A stretch of 64,000 bases of DNA from Azadirachta indica. Lineage: Eukaryota > Streptophyta > Magnoliopsida > Sapindales > Meliaceae. The position numbers and the translations under genes are program-made. This document shows, in pieces, positions 53,000 through 64,000 of this stretch (position 1 is the first letter of the stretch; the number at the start of each line of letters is the position of its first letter). The stretch is taken from assembly GCA_022749755.1 (NCBI GenBank), contig CM040447.1:3308545-3372544 (forward strand), read 5' to 3'. The notes beneath the pieces are model-generated. The model was not told the DNA's origin. It made no database searches and worked only from the letters and a program-made list of their open reading frames with translations.

Positions 53000-54726
53000 A
53001 TAATCAAGAAATTTGATACTAATTTTTGCTTCTACGCAAGCCTTTTCATTTTCTCCAAGAGTAAGATGATTCCATTTTGCATTTGAGGAGACTTCTAAAC
53101 TTTTGAGAGTTCAACTTGTCTTTCATATTCATCAAAGAACAACTCATCATTCTTTGATTGTGGTACTAACAAAAATGTAGTTTGACACTTTGATACCTAA
53201 ATCATTTTGGGTTCATGAATGTTAATTTTGGTTCCCTTTGTAACTCGTACCATGTTATAACCAAATGTATTCATCTTAATGGGATATCTGTGACTCAAAT
53301 GACCATAAATGTTGCAATAATTACAAGTTGCATTTGTTTCAAATTTAGAAAAAGATTTTAAAAAATAATTTTTGTAAAAATTTTGTTTAAAGTATGGCTT
53401 GTAACTAATACTACTCTTATTAACACACATTTTTTAGAGCCAAGAAGTGGCTCCAAATTCTTTTGACCTCTAGTAAATTTTAAAAGAATTTCATTTTGAT
53501 CAAAACCTTATTTCTTGGGTTTTTATACTTCTTTTAAGTGCATTTTCTTCTCTTTTTCAAAAGTGTTATTTAATTCTTTTAAGGAACTATTTTCATTCAT
53601 TAATGCATGATTTGATTCTTTCAAAGAAATGATTTCATTAGTTAATGCCTTAATTTTCTTTTTAATTATTCGATTTTTAGAAATCACTTTTTCAAAATTT
53701 TTATATAACTCCTCATATACTTGTGATAATTCATCATAAGAAAACAAGGGTTCGAAATCACTTACCTCGTCATCACTAAAGGCCATGAAGCACATGTTGG
53801 CAACATCATTGATGGAGTTGTCACCAAATGAGCTTTCCTCTTCATTGTTCCATGTTGCCACCATTGCTTTCTCCTTTCCTATCTTGTCCTTAATGAGAGG
53901 GCACTCGAGTTTAGTATGTCTCGGTCTCTTGCACTCATAGCAAATTAATTCATTTCTTTTATTTTGCATTTTTGAGCTCATTTATTTTGCACATTTTGGG
54001 TTCTTTGAAAGTTTTAAGAACTTTCTTGTCATTTGAGCAACTTCTTCATCTTCATCTTCATTAGTATCATCATTCTCTTCATCATCATCATCATCATACT
54101 TTATTGATTTCAAAGCAATGAGTTTCCTTTTTCAAACTTCATCCATATCATCATACTTCTTGTGTTCAAAGTCCATTAGTGAACCAATGAGGTCATCAAG
54201 ATGTAACATATTGAGATTCTTAACTTCCTTTATTACCGTTACTTTTGCTCTCTATTCTTTGGGCAAGGATCTAAGAATTCTATTCACTAACTCACTATTA
54301 GTGAAAGTTTTACCAAGAGATTTAAGAGAATTTAAAATATCGGTAAATCTAGTCTACATACTATGTATGGTTTCATAAGGTTCCATTTTGAACAATTCAT
54401 ATTGCCTAGTGAGTCTACTGACTTTAGACTCTTTAACTTGACTTGTACCTTCATAAATAACCTCTAAAGTGTGCATATCTCATAAGCTTATTCACATCCG
54501 AAAATTCTATGGAATCCTTTTTATCCACACCATAATAGAGAATATTTACAACCTTGGCATTTCTTTTCATAGGGATTTTAGGACCTTTAGTTACTAACTC
54601 CCAAAGTTCATAATAAGAAGCTTGTAAGTAAATTCTCATTTTACCCTTCCAATTTGGATAATCATTTCCATCAAAAACTAGAGGCCTAAACGCAAATTAC
54701 CCTTCTAAGTTTCCTAGGGTTGCCAT
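53000..54726 (-). pseudogene. Gag of the LTR element, with stops
   Basis: Begins MATLGNLEG at 54726 and hits a stop nine codons on, then continues DGNDYPNWKGKMRIYLQASY and ELWELV (UBN2-type N-terminus). Near 54440-54150 it reads QYELFKMEPYETIHSM, then FTDILNSLKSLGKTFTNSEL. The stretch 53981-53523 is open for 152 codons: a CCHC knuckle CYECKRPRHTKLEC, ATWNNEEE, FMAFSDDEVSDFEP, and a long coiled coil (ISLKESNHALMNENSSLKEL). A second knuckle at about 53325-53280, CNYCNIYGHLSHRY, has its last Cys changed to Tyr. This is the usual gag of SIRE/Maximus-type copia elements. Several stops make the chain nonfunctional as it stands. Confidence 0.75.
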
Positions 54727-54767
54727 TAGATTTTCTCTAAGATGGTTAACTTTCACCAAAGAACTAA

Positions 54768-54779
54768 ACTCTGATACTA
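54768..54779 (-). other. Primer-binding site (initiator tRNA-Met type)
   Basis: TAGTATCAGAGT on the minus strand, two bases inside the 5' LTR, compared with TGGTATCAGAGC used by plant copia elements: ten of twelve match. Confidence 0.75.
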
Positions 54780-54781
54780 AT

Positions 54782-56036
54782 TGAAATACTGTTAAGGCAA
54801 TCCAAGAGGGGGTTGAATTGGGCTTCTAATAGAAAATTACAACAAATTGGGTTTTGAGCCTAAGTTACTACAATTTCTATAAAGTATAAATATAGGAGTT
54901 CAAGGATAGAGAAATAAACACAAGATTTATAGTGGTTCAACAACAACCTACCTACATTCATTTCTTCTAGCTCCGCTAAAAGTATTCACTAATCACAAGT
55001 CTTGATTCCGCAAAACTTAAAAATTACAAACAAAGGATTATGGTACCCTTCAACCCTTATAAGTGTTTACTCACCCTAAAGACTCAACTAACCTAGGATT
55101 TATGATATACTACAACCCTTACAATGTTTGGTTCACTCCAAACACTCAATAACCACTTAAGCAAGTGAAAGACCTATTTCTTTCGCGTTCAACAACAAAA
55201 TCGTACAAGGTTAAGAAAGAACAACTTACAAATTTGATCTTCACAAGTGTGAATGATGAAAATAAATGTACTTAGAGATTCTAATGTGTGTTGCACGGAT
55301 TTAAGCTCAAGATTGTGTTATTTGATGTTATAATCACTTTTTGTTTATCAAAAAAAACGTTCCAAGAAATTTCAATAAGAGTATTAAGTCCCCAATTAAA
55401 AAAGACTCAAAAACTAGCCGTTACTAGCCATTAGGGACTTGTAAATTCAAATTTTTGTACATTTCGATCGACCAAAGAGGTCAGTTCGATCAATTAGGAA
55501 AAAGCCAGAAATCTTAGAATAATAACTCCAAAATTTGGTTAACTAGTCTAAAAGATCGATTAACCAATCGATTCAGTTTAATCCACCAAGGGGTTTGGTT
55601 TAATTGATCGATCGAAAAGAATATTCTGCCTTAAGTTTAGTTGACTGACCAATTCAAGTCGAATGATCTACCCATTGGTTCAGTTGAACCAGTCTGATCT
55701 GGTTCATGAACAATAATCCAATTTTCTAAAACTTTTAAAAGTTTACATTTTGGTACATTTTTAGGGTTTTCAAATCTTGCGTTTTGGTCCCTATTCTAGG
55801 TTTTAAAAACTTACATTATGGTTAGATTTTTAAAACTAATTATATATACAAAACATCTTGAGTTTTCAATTAATGCATAACATAGTTATAAAAACACAAG
55901 CTTATATATATAAATTATACAATAAAATATCATCTTCTATGTTTGTGTCTTGACTTTGTGTCTTTTTTCATTTCTTTAATTGGACGGCGTATTTTATTAT
56001 CATCAAAATTAGAATTGTGTGACACTAAAGTCAACA
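54782..56036 (-). repeat. 5' LTR of the gag-only element
   Basis: 1255 bp pairing with 50000-51256. On the plus strand it begins TGAAATACTG and ends AGTCAACA, i.e. TGTTGACT...CAGTATTTCA on the element strand, with intact TG...CA ends. Confidence 0.9.
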
Positions 56037-56041
56037 CAATA
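56037..56041. repeat. Target site duplication (right), CAATA
   Basis: Identical to 49995-49999. Confidence 0.8.
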
Positions 56042-58200
56042 CATTTGTGGTTGTGTGCTATTTTTAGAGGTAATACTATCTCTTTTTCTTAGTCAATATG
56101 TTAAAACTTGATTTTTTTAAACTCTTTTTTTTTCTTAATTTAATTCTCTTGCTAAAATTTTTTGTAGCTCTTTTACATGGATTGCGTGGTGTTTGCATAT
56201 AAATCATTAAATCTAATAGGTTTATAGATAAACAAAGATGCATGCAATTTCATGCATTTTCTGAAGAATAATGGGGAATGGGAAACTCAAAGGTACAAAA
56301 TTTATATTAATTAGTTTATTTAAAATGTGGAAAAAGATTGCTCCTAAAATGTAGAAAAATATTAGGTTAATCTATAGAATAGTTAACTTTATCATACTGT
56401 GACCAAAGAGACCTTTGATAGAAATCAATTATTGAATTTTAATGAAAGAATTGAGCAAATGCCACTAAGAATTGTTGATACAACATATAAAGTTGCTAAC
56501 TTGAAGAAGCATAATTTAGATATTTATGTCACAATTCAAAAAGTATCTTATACAATTGATGCAATTGAAGAGATTGTTGTCAAAAATGAACCAAACACAT
56601 TCAATAAAATGGACACTAATGATAAAGATCTTTGAGCAATTCTTCTAAACATAACTTATAGTCACCGAAGATACATAGATTGAGAGTTTATAGCGGATCT
56701 AGCTGTCAAATTTTTGAAGAATAAAAAACATGGTCAAGGAAATTGATTATAAGCAGAAGAAAAACAAAAATTCTTGTAAAAAACCCTTACTAAATAAGTT
56801 GTTGTCAAATGATGAAGAAAACCATCAGAACATCTAAGTACGACTACATATCATTTTGTTTCATCGATATTGGTATAAATTATTAATGGTTAGAAACAAT
56901 TTATTTCAAATATTCGAACTTTGTTATTATAATGTAGGGAATATCCTTAGATGGAATTTGTTCAATTAATGTCGTATCATTAGATGAATTAAATTTACTT
57001 CATGATAAAAAGACAAGATTACAAAGGTCGAGTCAATACCAAAAAAGTGCTTATCAAAAGTATTTAAGAAGAAAAGGCAATTGTGAAATTATAGACAATT
57101 ATATTATACTTGCAAATTCATTCTCTAAATAAGATTTGATAATGTTACAATAAATATTGCAAGACTCTTTGGACAATAGGTAATTAACTATATATTTAAT
57201 TAATGCTTGAAATTTTTTTGTTTTTTCATTTTTACTCTAAGCAATATATTATTTGCGAATCTTGTATGTTATTAACATAGTGAGAATTTAGTTTTAACAC
57301 ATCAACATCTTGTTAATTGACAGATAATATGTTCTTTGGCTCCAAGATCATTTATAATAGATTAAGTAAGTATTAACAATAGTTTTTTTATTTGTTATAA
57401 GTAAAATAATTTAAATTTAAATTATTGCTTTTGGTATTATACTAATCATAATTGACCTTCTTATGAACATATCACAAATTGTTTCGTTGAGTACTTAATG
57501 ATAATAGAGAAATTAAAACGTCGACATGAATCTCATAATTGGTATTTGACCACTTAATTTGGAGTAAGTTATAATGTGTATGTTAATTGGTTTTATAAAT
57601 AAATTTCTGCACATATAACTTATTTGGTTTATAAACTTCTTTTATTCTTTTATTTTTGTAGCAAATAATAGCCAGGAATACGTCTTCGAAACATACATCT
57701 ACAGTTGTAGATTTTATCCAAAAAAAAATTAGAATTACGAATTTTTACATGTCAAAAATAAAAACATGTGCAAAGATGTGCAATAATTAAATACTTTTAT
57801 TTTGAATTCACTGGCACAAATTTTGAAAATTTTGTATCTATAGCATAGATATATATTCCTTTGTATGATCGATTTGCACAACACTGGTACTTAGCAGTGT
57901 TATTTGTAAAAAAAAAAAATTGTTGAAATTTAGGATTTTCTACCAAATAGTAGACAAAAATTTGGATCGCAAGAAGATAGTTCAAGAAATTGTAAATTAA
58001 GATTGTCATTTGTTATTATTGTAGTAATTTGTTCTAATTCGTTGTCAATTTAATTAAAAACGTTTACAGTTACTTGCATTGGATCTGATTTTGTATGATG
58101 ATGAATTCAAAAAATTCTCACTTAATTGATCTCTAGACGATTTTGGCATATCTTATTCTCATAATATTCTAAGTTAATCAAATAGATATGATTGTGGCTT
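56042..58200 (+). pseudogene. Decayed transposon ORF, possible Ulp1-domain part
   Basis: Plus-strand fragments continue after the LTR element. 56399-56635 is open (LLNFNERIEQMPLRIVDTTY, then VKNEPNTFNKMDTNDKDL). 57660-57910 has a stop-ridden block in which ILYL.HRYIFLCMIDLHNTG resembles the H-W...vID core of Ulp1-type proteases. Together with 44900-47590 it may be one element opened by two later insertions. The match is weak, and the interior of 56640-57650 is unreadable. Confidence 0.3.
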
Positions 58201-59261
58201 ATATGTGGTGAAGTACATACTGACAACATGTGATTTGATATTGTCGAGCTTCTTGATTCTGAGATGGTGACAATTTTTTTATGACAACAAAAATTATGAT
58301 ATTTTTCTATTAGAAAACACCTTGAAATCGTTTGTATCAAAAGTCATTGATATTTTTTTGTCAAACATATTTTTGTCAAAAGTGAAAAAACAAAATATAT
58401 CATAAAGATGTCATTTATGCATATTCCCTTTAAAGTGTATAGTGTTCTAGCTGAAAACTCAGGCGCGTTCATAATTTAATCCTATTCACTTACTCCAATC
58501 TAATTCAATCTACATTTTAGTAAATTTAATAGAATAGTGGATTGGATTAAGTTGAAAAATCCAAAATCTGCTGATGGTGAATTAGATTATAGTTTGTATT
58601 GTTAATCCGCCGAAATCTGATCAAATTCGTAAAATATAGTATAATAATATTTCAAATAAAAAACTAATTTATTGTACGTAAAATTATATCTGTAATATAT
58701 AATATATATATATAGAGAGAGAGTCAACCAGATTTTAAAAAACACAATTTTTAATCATGTATTCTTGTAAACTTGCCGTTATTACTTCTCTCACTTTTTA
58801 ATTTTTGACACAATTTCAAATAACACAATACTTTTATTAAAAATTTCAATTATAATTATTTGTATATTCATTTTTTTTTTAATTTTGAATGGTTATATTT
58901 ACTTGAAAGTTTAAATAAATTATATGTTATATTGTCGATTATCTACATTAATGAAATATAATCAATATTAAAATTATATGTTTTTAGTTTATTTGGATTG
59001 AAGGGATTAGATGATATTGGATTTGAAATTTTTTTTAATGGATTGGATTATATCGGATTTAAATTTTTTTTTTAATGAATTGAGTAGATTCTAACATATA
59101 ATGTATCAGGTTAGATTGAAAAAATTTTGTCAAGTAGATATAGATTTGGTCAAATTCGCTCAATTCAATTTCTTGAACAGCCCTACAAAAATTGTACACC
59201 AAAATTTTAAGTATTAGTCACACTTTAGGTTTAAAAAATGTACAAGCACTTAAAATTTGAC
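58201..59261. other. AT-rich spacer
   Basis: No gene. 58480-58620 and 58990-59170 hold related phrases (GGATTGGATTA, AATCCAAAATCTG and relatives) of the kind common in plant spacer repeats. A short (TA)n(GA)n run lies near 58705-58722. Confidence 0.4.
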
Positions 59262-59875
59262 CTATTAAACTGATTAGTTACGATGATTTCAAAATTACCT
59301 ACAAAAGTAATAATTTATTTTAAAATAATAATTATACACTTACAAAATAATAGTCATTTATCTAAAATAACTATTAAACCCTTAAATGTCTATATTTATA
59401 TTAATAAACTAAATATTTTATAACACATAACTAAATAATAATATTATTTTAAAACAAATTAATTAATAATATAATATTTACTAATATATTATAATAAATT
59501 TATTTGTTTTATAGATAATATCTTTTATTTTTATTATATTATATATATTTTACTTATGTATAAATATATTTTTTTTAAAATTATAATATAATTATAAACA
59601 TTTTATTATAATATATTTTAATAAATTAATATTTTTTATACTTTATTTTATTTATTTTATAATACGTTATTAATTTTTTTTATTAAATTATTAATATATT
59701 ATAAATACTTTATATTTTAATATATTAATAATTATTTAATTATTAATATATTATAAAATAATCTCATTATTATTATTGTATTTATTTTTAATTAAGAGTT
59801 TGAAAAATATTTTTTTATAATTAAATATAACTGTTATTTTGTAGTAAATTGGGATTTAACGAGCATGTTTAAAAC
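59262..59875 (+). mobile_element. AT-rich inverted-repeat element (MITE-like), copy 3, right end truncated
   Basis: The left end CTATTAAACTGATTAGTTAC and the interior phrases AATAATAGTCATTTATCT, AAATAACTATTAAACCC and CATTATTATTATTGTATTTA match copy 2. The right inverted repeat is lost after GTTTAAAACT (about 59875), exactly where the leader of the GH1/AT-hook gene begins. Confidence 0.6.
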
Positions 59876-60008
59876 TCCTCACTTGGATCTTAACCCTGCA
59901 ACTGCTGCCGTAAGCATAGCCGCATAAGAGTTGCCTTCACCGTGAACCACTGTTGCGCCGGTAATCCATCACCACCGTCAAACTCAGAAGAAAGTATCAA
60001 CAATTCCT

Positions 60009-60047
60009 ATGCTTTCGCTCTATGATTTTGCAAACCAGAATCCTTAA
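60009..60047 (+). promoter_or_regulatory. Short upstream ORF in the leader of the GH1/AT-hook gene
   Basis: ATG CTT TCG CTC TAT GAT ... CCT TAA, 12 codons, about 100 bp before the predicted start. Its effect is unknown; it counts only if transcription starts upstream of 60009. Confidence 0.35.
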
Positions 60048-60146
60048 TTGACGAAGTTCAAAATTCTTAAAAGCTGAAGAGTCGCCATCGATTCAGCGTC
60101 AAGCACCACCCTTACTAATCATTGTTTCTACTGCCGATTTTCAATA

Positions 60147-63100
60147 ATGGTAATTATATTCTCGTTGTATATTTAGGTTCTGCATTAATCAATATGTTTT
60201 TTAATCGATGTTCATTGGTTAGTTCATCCTACAGTCATGCTTGGTTGCAGATAAGTGCTTATTATCAATTTTCATGTGTATTTATTGATTTAGTTAGGGG
60301 CTTGATATGAAGGAGGAGTTATATTCTTGTTTTCATACTCATTCACTTCTTAACAGTCTTGTTTAGATAAGTAATTGTTGATAGACAATACTGGCCTAAA
60401 TTGCTCCTATTGTTTCAGTTAAGAATTGAAATGTTTCATGTACTGATGATGTCTGAATACAGATGGTAAAGTATATCTGGATATGTCCATGTATATTGGG
60501 TTGCTAATATTCAGATATTATGTTATTTTCTAGTATGTCATATGGATACCCTCATTCTCTTCGTGCTCCACAGGCATGTATTGGTAGCACTAGTTTATAC
60601 AGTTGTGAAATTAGATGGTATCTCGTTCAATGGTTGACCCAAGTGGTTGTATGGATGATCCTTAAAGTTTGTTTTTAAAGCATTGCTTTAGTCCATTTTC
60701 ACGACACTGTTGATTAACATGCACAGAGGCAGAAATTTGAGCATATAATGAGGCTGCTTGAAAGCTCAAACCCGTCGATATGCCTGCACAAGGAGAAAAT
60801 TGAAGAATATTTCAGCAAGTTCACTTGCACCCCAGATCACCCGCCTTATGCTTCTGTACTGTCCTTCCTGTCATTTTAGCTTTTATTAGTGATATTTTTA
60901 TGGTGTTTCTTTTGCCTATTTTCTAGTGGATTAAACTAATTAGTTTCCTTTATTTGGCGTTGTATTTTGTGTAGATGATAGAAAGAGCAATCATGGAGTT
61001 GAATGAGCAAGGGGGTTCAAGTGAGGAAACGATATCAAAGTTTATTGAGTCAGAGTATGGGAATTTGCCGATTGCTCATGCTACACAATTAACTCATCAT
61101 TTGCAGAAGCTTGTTAATAAAGGAGAGATAGTTAGCACTTCTGCGAACTGTTATCTGCTTTCATTTCAGAATATGGATTCTCTTCATATGTTGAAAAAGG
61201 GACGTAAACATGCAGGGAGGCTGGGGCAGAATAGGCAAAATATCGGGCAGCATAAGTCTAAAGGAATTCAATCAAAAGAGCAAAAAAGCGAAGAAACCCA
61301 AAAACAGAGTCAAGTACCCCAGAAAATATTTGAAGGAATTAAAGAGCAAGAGCAAGCAGAAGGACAACAAATTGGATCTATTGGAGAACACAAAAGACAA
61401 GGGCAACTTGAAATGATTGAAGAACAAAATGAATTCGAAGAAGTACAATTAAAAGTGATTGAAGAACAAATTGAAGCTGAAGAAGACAGGGAAGGGAATG
61501 AAGAAAACGATCAGATGCAAGAGCGGCAGAATGAACAGCAAAACAAATTGAATCAACATAAAAATCAAGTATTGAGTGAACAAATTGATGTGGCTGTGGA
61601 AGCAAACTATCTAGCAGAAGGAAGTCCTCAGGCTGAAAAGAATAGTGAAGTAACTGAAGCAGAATATCAGAAAGAACAAGAGGATCAAATAATTGAAGAA
61701 CACTATCATAAAGAACACGAAAGTAAGAAGCCTGAAGAGAAAATTCAAACTGAAAATCAAGAATGTGAAGCTAGAGACGAGCAAGCTCAGTTACCAGATA
61801 CACAAATTGAAGAAATGGAGGAACAAATTAACACAGAAAGTCGACATTGTAGAATGAGTGAAGAAAAAGTGAGGTTGCAGGAACGAAAAATGGAAGTGTG
61901 TCGCCAGATATTTGGTCTAAGGTGTTCCTTTTTTTTATAATCTCAAACTTAATTTCATCTTTCTTCCCTTCTTGTTCTCATTATTGTTCTGACACTGTTT
62001 TTTTATCTTGTTAAATAAATAGGAACATGCTGCAGCAGTTTCTCAGGAAAGAAAAGGAAGATGAAGCCCCTATGACCGCCGGAAATTATAGCACCAGTCA
62101 AAAGGTGGACCTTTTTGATTCATCACATTTAACAAAGGTGAGCAACTACAATGGGTTATTTGATAATAAATTAATCCAATTTAATTCTACTTGATTAACC
62201 TCATATGGTTATTCACTTCTTTGGAAATTTAGGAAGAGCTTATGGAATTGTTGAAGATGACTAACAAAATAGAAGGGAAGTTGATCGATATCATCAGTTC
62301 TTCCAACTTGGAATTTTTAGAGAATAATAGTTCAGTGCCTAAAACAGGAGGCCAACAGGAATTTCTAGAGAAGCATCCACTGCAAACACAAGATCCTTTA
62401 ACAGAGAGTAGGGCTGTGCTTGTTTGTGATTTTCAGCCAAAACAGCAGCAACAGCTAGGGATTTGTGGTCGAGCAAAGGTTGCAGAATACCAACCAAAAA
62501 CGATTTCAGCATCTGTTAATTCACTGACAGATTCAATGCAGCTTGAGGAGGACCATGAAATGGAGCTCCCTACAACTTTAGAGGAACTATTGGAGAAGCA
62601 GAACAAGCGAATAAAGCTATGCAATCAGCAAGAGGCTCCCAAATCCCAACCAATGGGACTTTCCCTGGATGTGCCTTGTGATTCACCACCTGATGAAAAT
62701 GGGAGTGCTGAATTGGTAATTCGAAGGACAGAAACATTACTAGAAGATGACTCTGTAACCACAGAACCAAACATCAAGTTTAGTGGGGAGGCAGCCATAT
62801 CTGGACCAGAACCAGAGAAATCTTATCTAGATATATCTATGGACTCAGAGCAACTCCAAAATTCAGAATTTTGTAGCCAAGAAAAGCTACCTGAACCTCA
62901 CCTGGGTGCAAGTTCTGTCAGTGTACCTATGGAATTACAGGTGCTTGACCTCCAGCTTCAGGAGCAAACTACTTATCATAACAAGGAAGAAAACCCTCAA
63001 TACAAGGTTGTTATGGTCTTCGCTGCTCTTGATTTCTTAGCTAATCAAATTTTTATTAACAAATGTTATGAAAGGGAAGAACCACTCCGGAATTGATTTA

Positions 63101-64000
63101 TTCTGTAAAATACTGAATAACATCTTTATTGTTATCACTGATGTTAATATCAATGGCATTTGATCCCCACAGCAACCAGAAAATTCATTTGAAGAAAGGC
63201 AAGTGAGATGTGAAGTGACGGCAGTGGAACTTATATCTGAAACACAGCAGCAAATGGTAAAGCAGGGGCATGAGATGCAAGTACAACCTCCTAGCCGAAA
63301 GCCATCCGCATCTCAAGTAGATACGGCTACTACTGTTCCAAAACAGTGTGGTAATACAGAGCAGATACAGCAGCAACAACAACCCAGGCAACTACGGCCC
63401 AGGGGCCGAAGGCCATCTGAATCAGAACCATTTCTTACAACAGTTGAGGGTGACCATGAGCTGAAGCAAAAATCGCAACCTTCAATTTCTGAAAGGCCAC
63501 AAGAGCAACAAAGGAACCATCATGGTCAAAAAAAGCAGCTCAAAACTCAGCTGACAACAGTAACAGCTGATTCCACGATTACTTCTCAGCAGCAGGCAAA
63601 CCGGAGGCCACGACAAAGACAGCCACAGGGTCAGGGCTCTTCCCAGTCTGGCTCAGTTGGGCAGAAAACCAGAGAAGAAGCATTGCCATTCCAACATCAG
63701 CAGCATGAACAGAAGCAACCACAGCTTCGATGTCAAAAGCAACCTCCTAAATGGAAGTCAGATGTGGATACTGCTATGGGGAAATCAGTGTGCTTAGATC
63801 ATCAACATCACCAGCAAAAGTCACAGTGCCTAGGTCGAGGGAGACCTCCTAAAACCAAGGCAAATACAGAAGCCGCTGAGGAGGGATATCTCCTATCAAA
63901 TCATCAGAATTGCAATGACAAGCAGCCACAGCATCGACGCCGTGGAAGACCTCCAAAATCAAAATTAGCTGCAATGACAGGTGCATCGCAACCTCCACTG
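60147..64000 (+). CDS. GH1 (linker-histone domain) plus AT-hook chromatin protein, partial (3' end outside)
   Basis: DNA-binding chromatin protein of the plant GH1-HMGA type, expected in the nucleus. Exons 60147-60149 (just ATG), 60727-60855, 60975-61921, 62023-62137, 62233-63006 and 63173 to the window end join in frame for 932 codons without a stop. The GH1 winged helix is at about residues 38-107 (PPYASMIERAIMELNEQGG, ISKFIESEYGNLP, LTHHLQKLVNKG). A long Glu/Gln/Lys-rich part follows, largely exon 3. AT-hooks: RPRGRRP (731-737), GRGRPPK (877-883) and RRRGRPPK (911-918); the spacers between them also hold weak relatives such as RKPSAS and QPPKWK. It resembles Arabidopsis HON4/HON5-like proteins but is longer and has the charged insert. 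If the ATG at the exon edge is unused, the next in-frame ATG is codon 9 (60751). The end lies outside the window. Confidence 0.82.

Larger units (their letters stand above)
50000..56036 (-). mobile_element. Gag-only Ty1/copia-type LTR retrotransposon (SIRE-like), nonautonomous
   Basis: Complete structure on the minus strand: 5' LTR 54782-56036, primer-binding site 54768-54779, gag remnant 54726 to about 53000, polypurine tract 51257-51271, 3' LTR 50000-51256, all flanked by CAATA. LTRs start TGTTGA; the 5' LTR ends CA, and the 3' LTR end has mutated to TA. The interior is only about 3.5 kb. No protease, integrase, reverse transcriptase or RNase H is readable, so this fits a gag-only, pol-deleted element (TR-GAG-like). 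Over the first ~290 aligned bases the LTRs differ by roughly one base in seven by eye, so the insertion is old. Confidence 0.88.

Overview
Nuclear DNA of a flowering plant, almost certainly a eudicot. It is AT-rich and gene-poor, its genes have GT-AG introns, three gene families have plant-specific architectures, and plant-type transposons (CACTA, Mutator-like, Ty1/copia, Ty3/gypsy of the Tat type) fill most of the remaining space. The species cannot be named from the sequence alone.

I support four protein-coding genes. (1) 11455-15685, plus strand: a RING-CH (MARCH-like) membrane E3 ubiquitin ligase, 364 aa in four coding exons, with a duplicated start region that creates an overlapping upstream ORF. 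(2) 21516-22346, minus strand: an intronless 276-aa plant protein of unknown function, with a likely intron just after its stop. (3) 30239-34753, plus strand: a class 3 aldehyde dehydrogenase closest to plastidic ALDH3I1. It can be assembled in frame over twelve exons, including two short transit-peptide exons. (4) 60147-64000, plus strand, running off the window: a GH1 (linker-histone-type) plus AT-hook chromatin protein with a long Glu/Gln-rich middle.

The rest is mobile-element debris and AT-rich spacer. 1-4550 is the 3' part of a decayed CACTA element. 5230-7670 and 24200-26400 are two Mutator-like transposase relics on opposite strands. 8501-8880 is a GRF zinc-finger relic. 36440-43330 is a broken Ty3/gypsy region with an integrase, a ~96-bp tandem array and an antisense ORF. 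44900-58200 is a nest of elements that includes a Ty1/copia fragment and a structurally complete LTR element at 50000-56036 (two ~1.25-kb LTRs, CAATA target duplications, gag but no recognisable pol). Three copies of one AT-rich element with terminal inverted repeats lie at 17774-18264, 28954-29604 and 59262-59875.

The four genes belong to different processes and show no sign of joint function; this is an ordinary plant gene/transposon landscape. I see no convincing new multi-gene system. The most useful leads are the start-codon duplication in the RING-CH gene, the uncatalogued inverted-repeat element, the gag-only LTR element, the unexplained ~260-bp duplication near 19.5-20.0 kb, and the dual-start structure of the aldehyde dehydrogenase.
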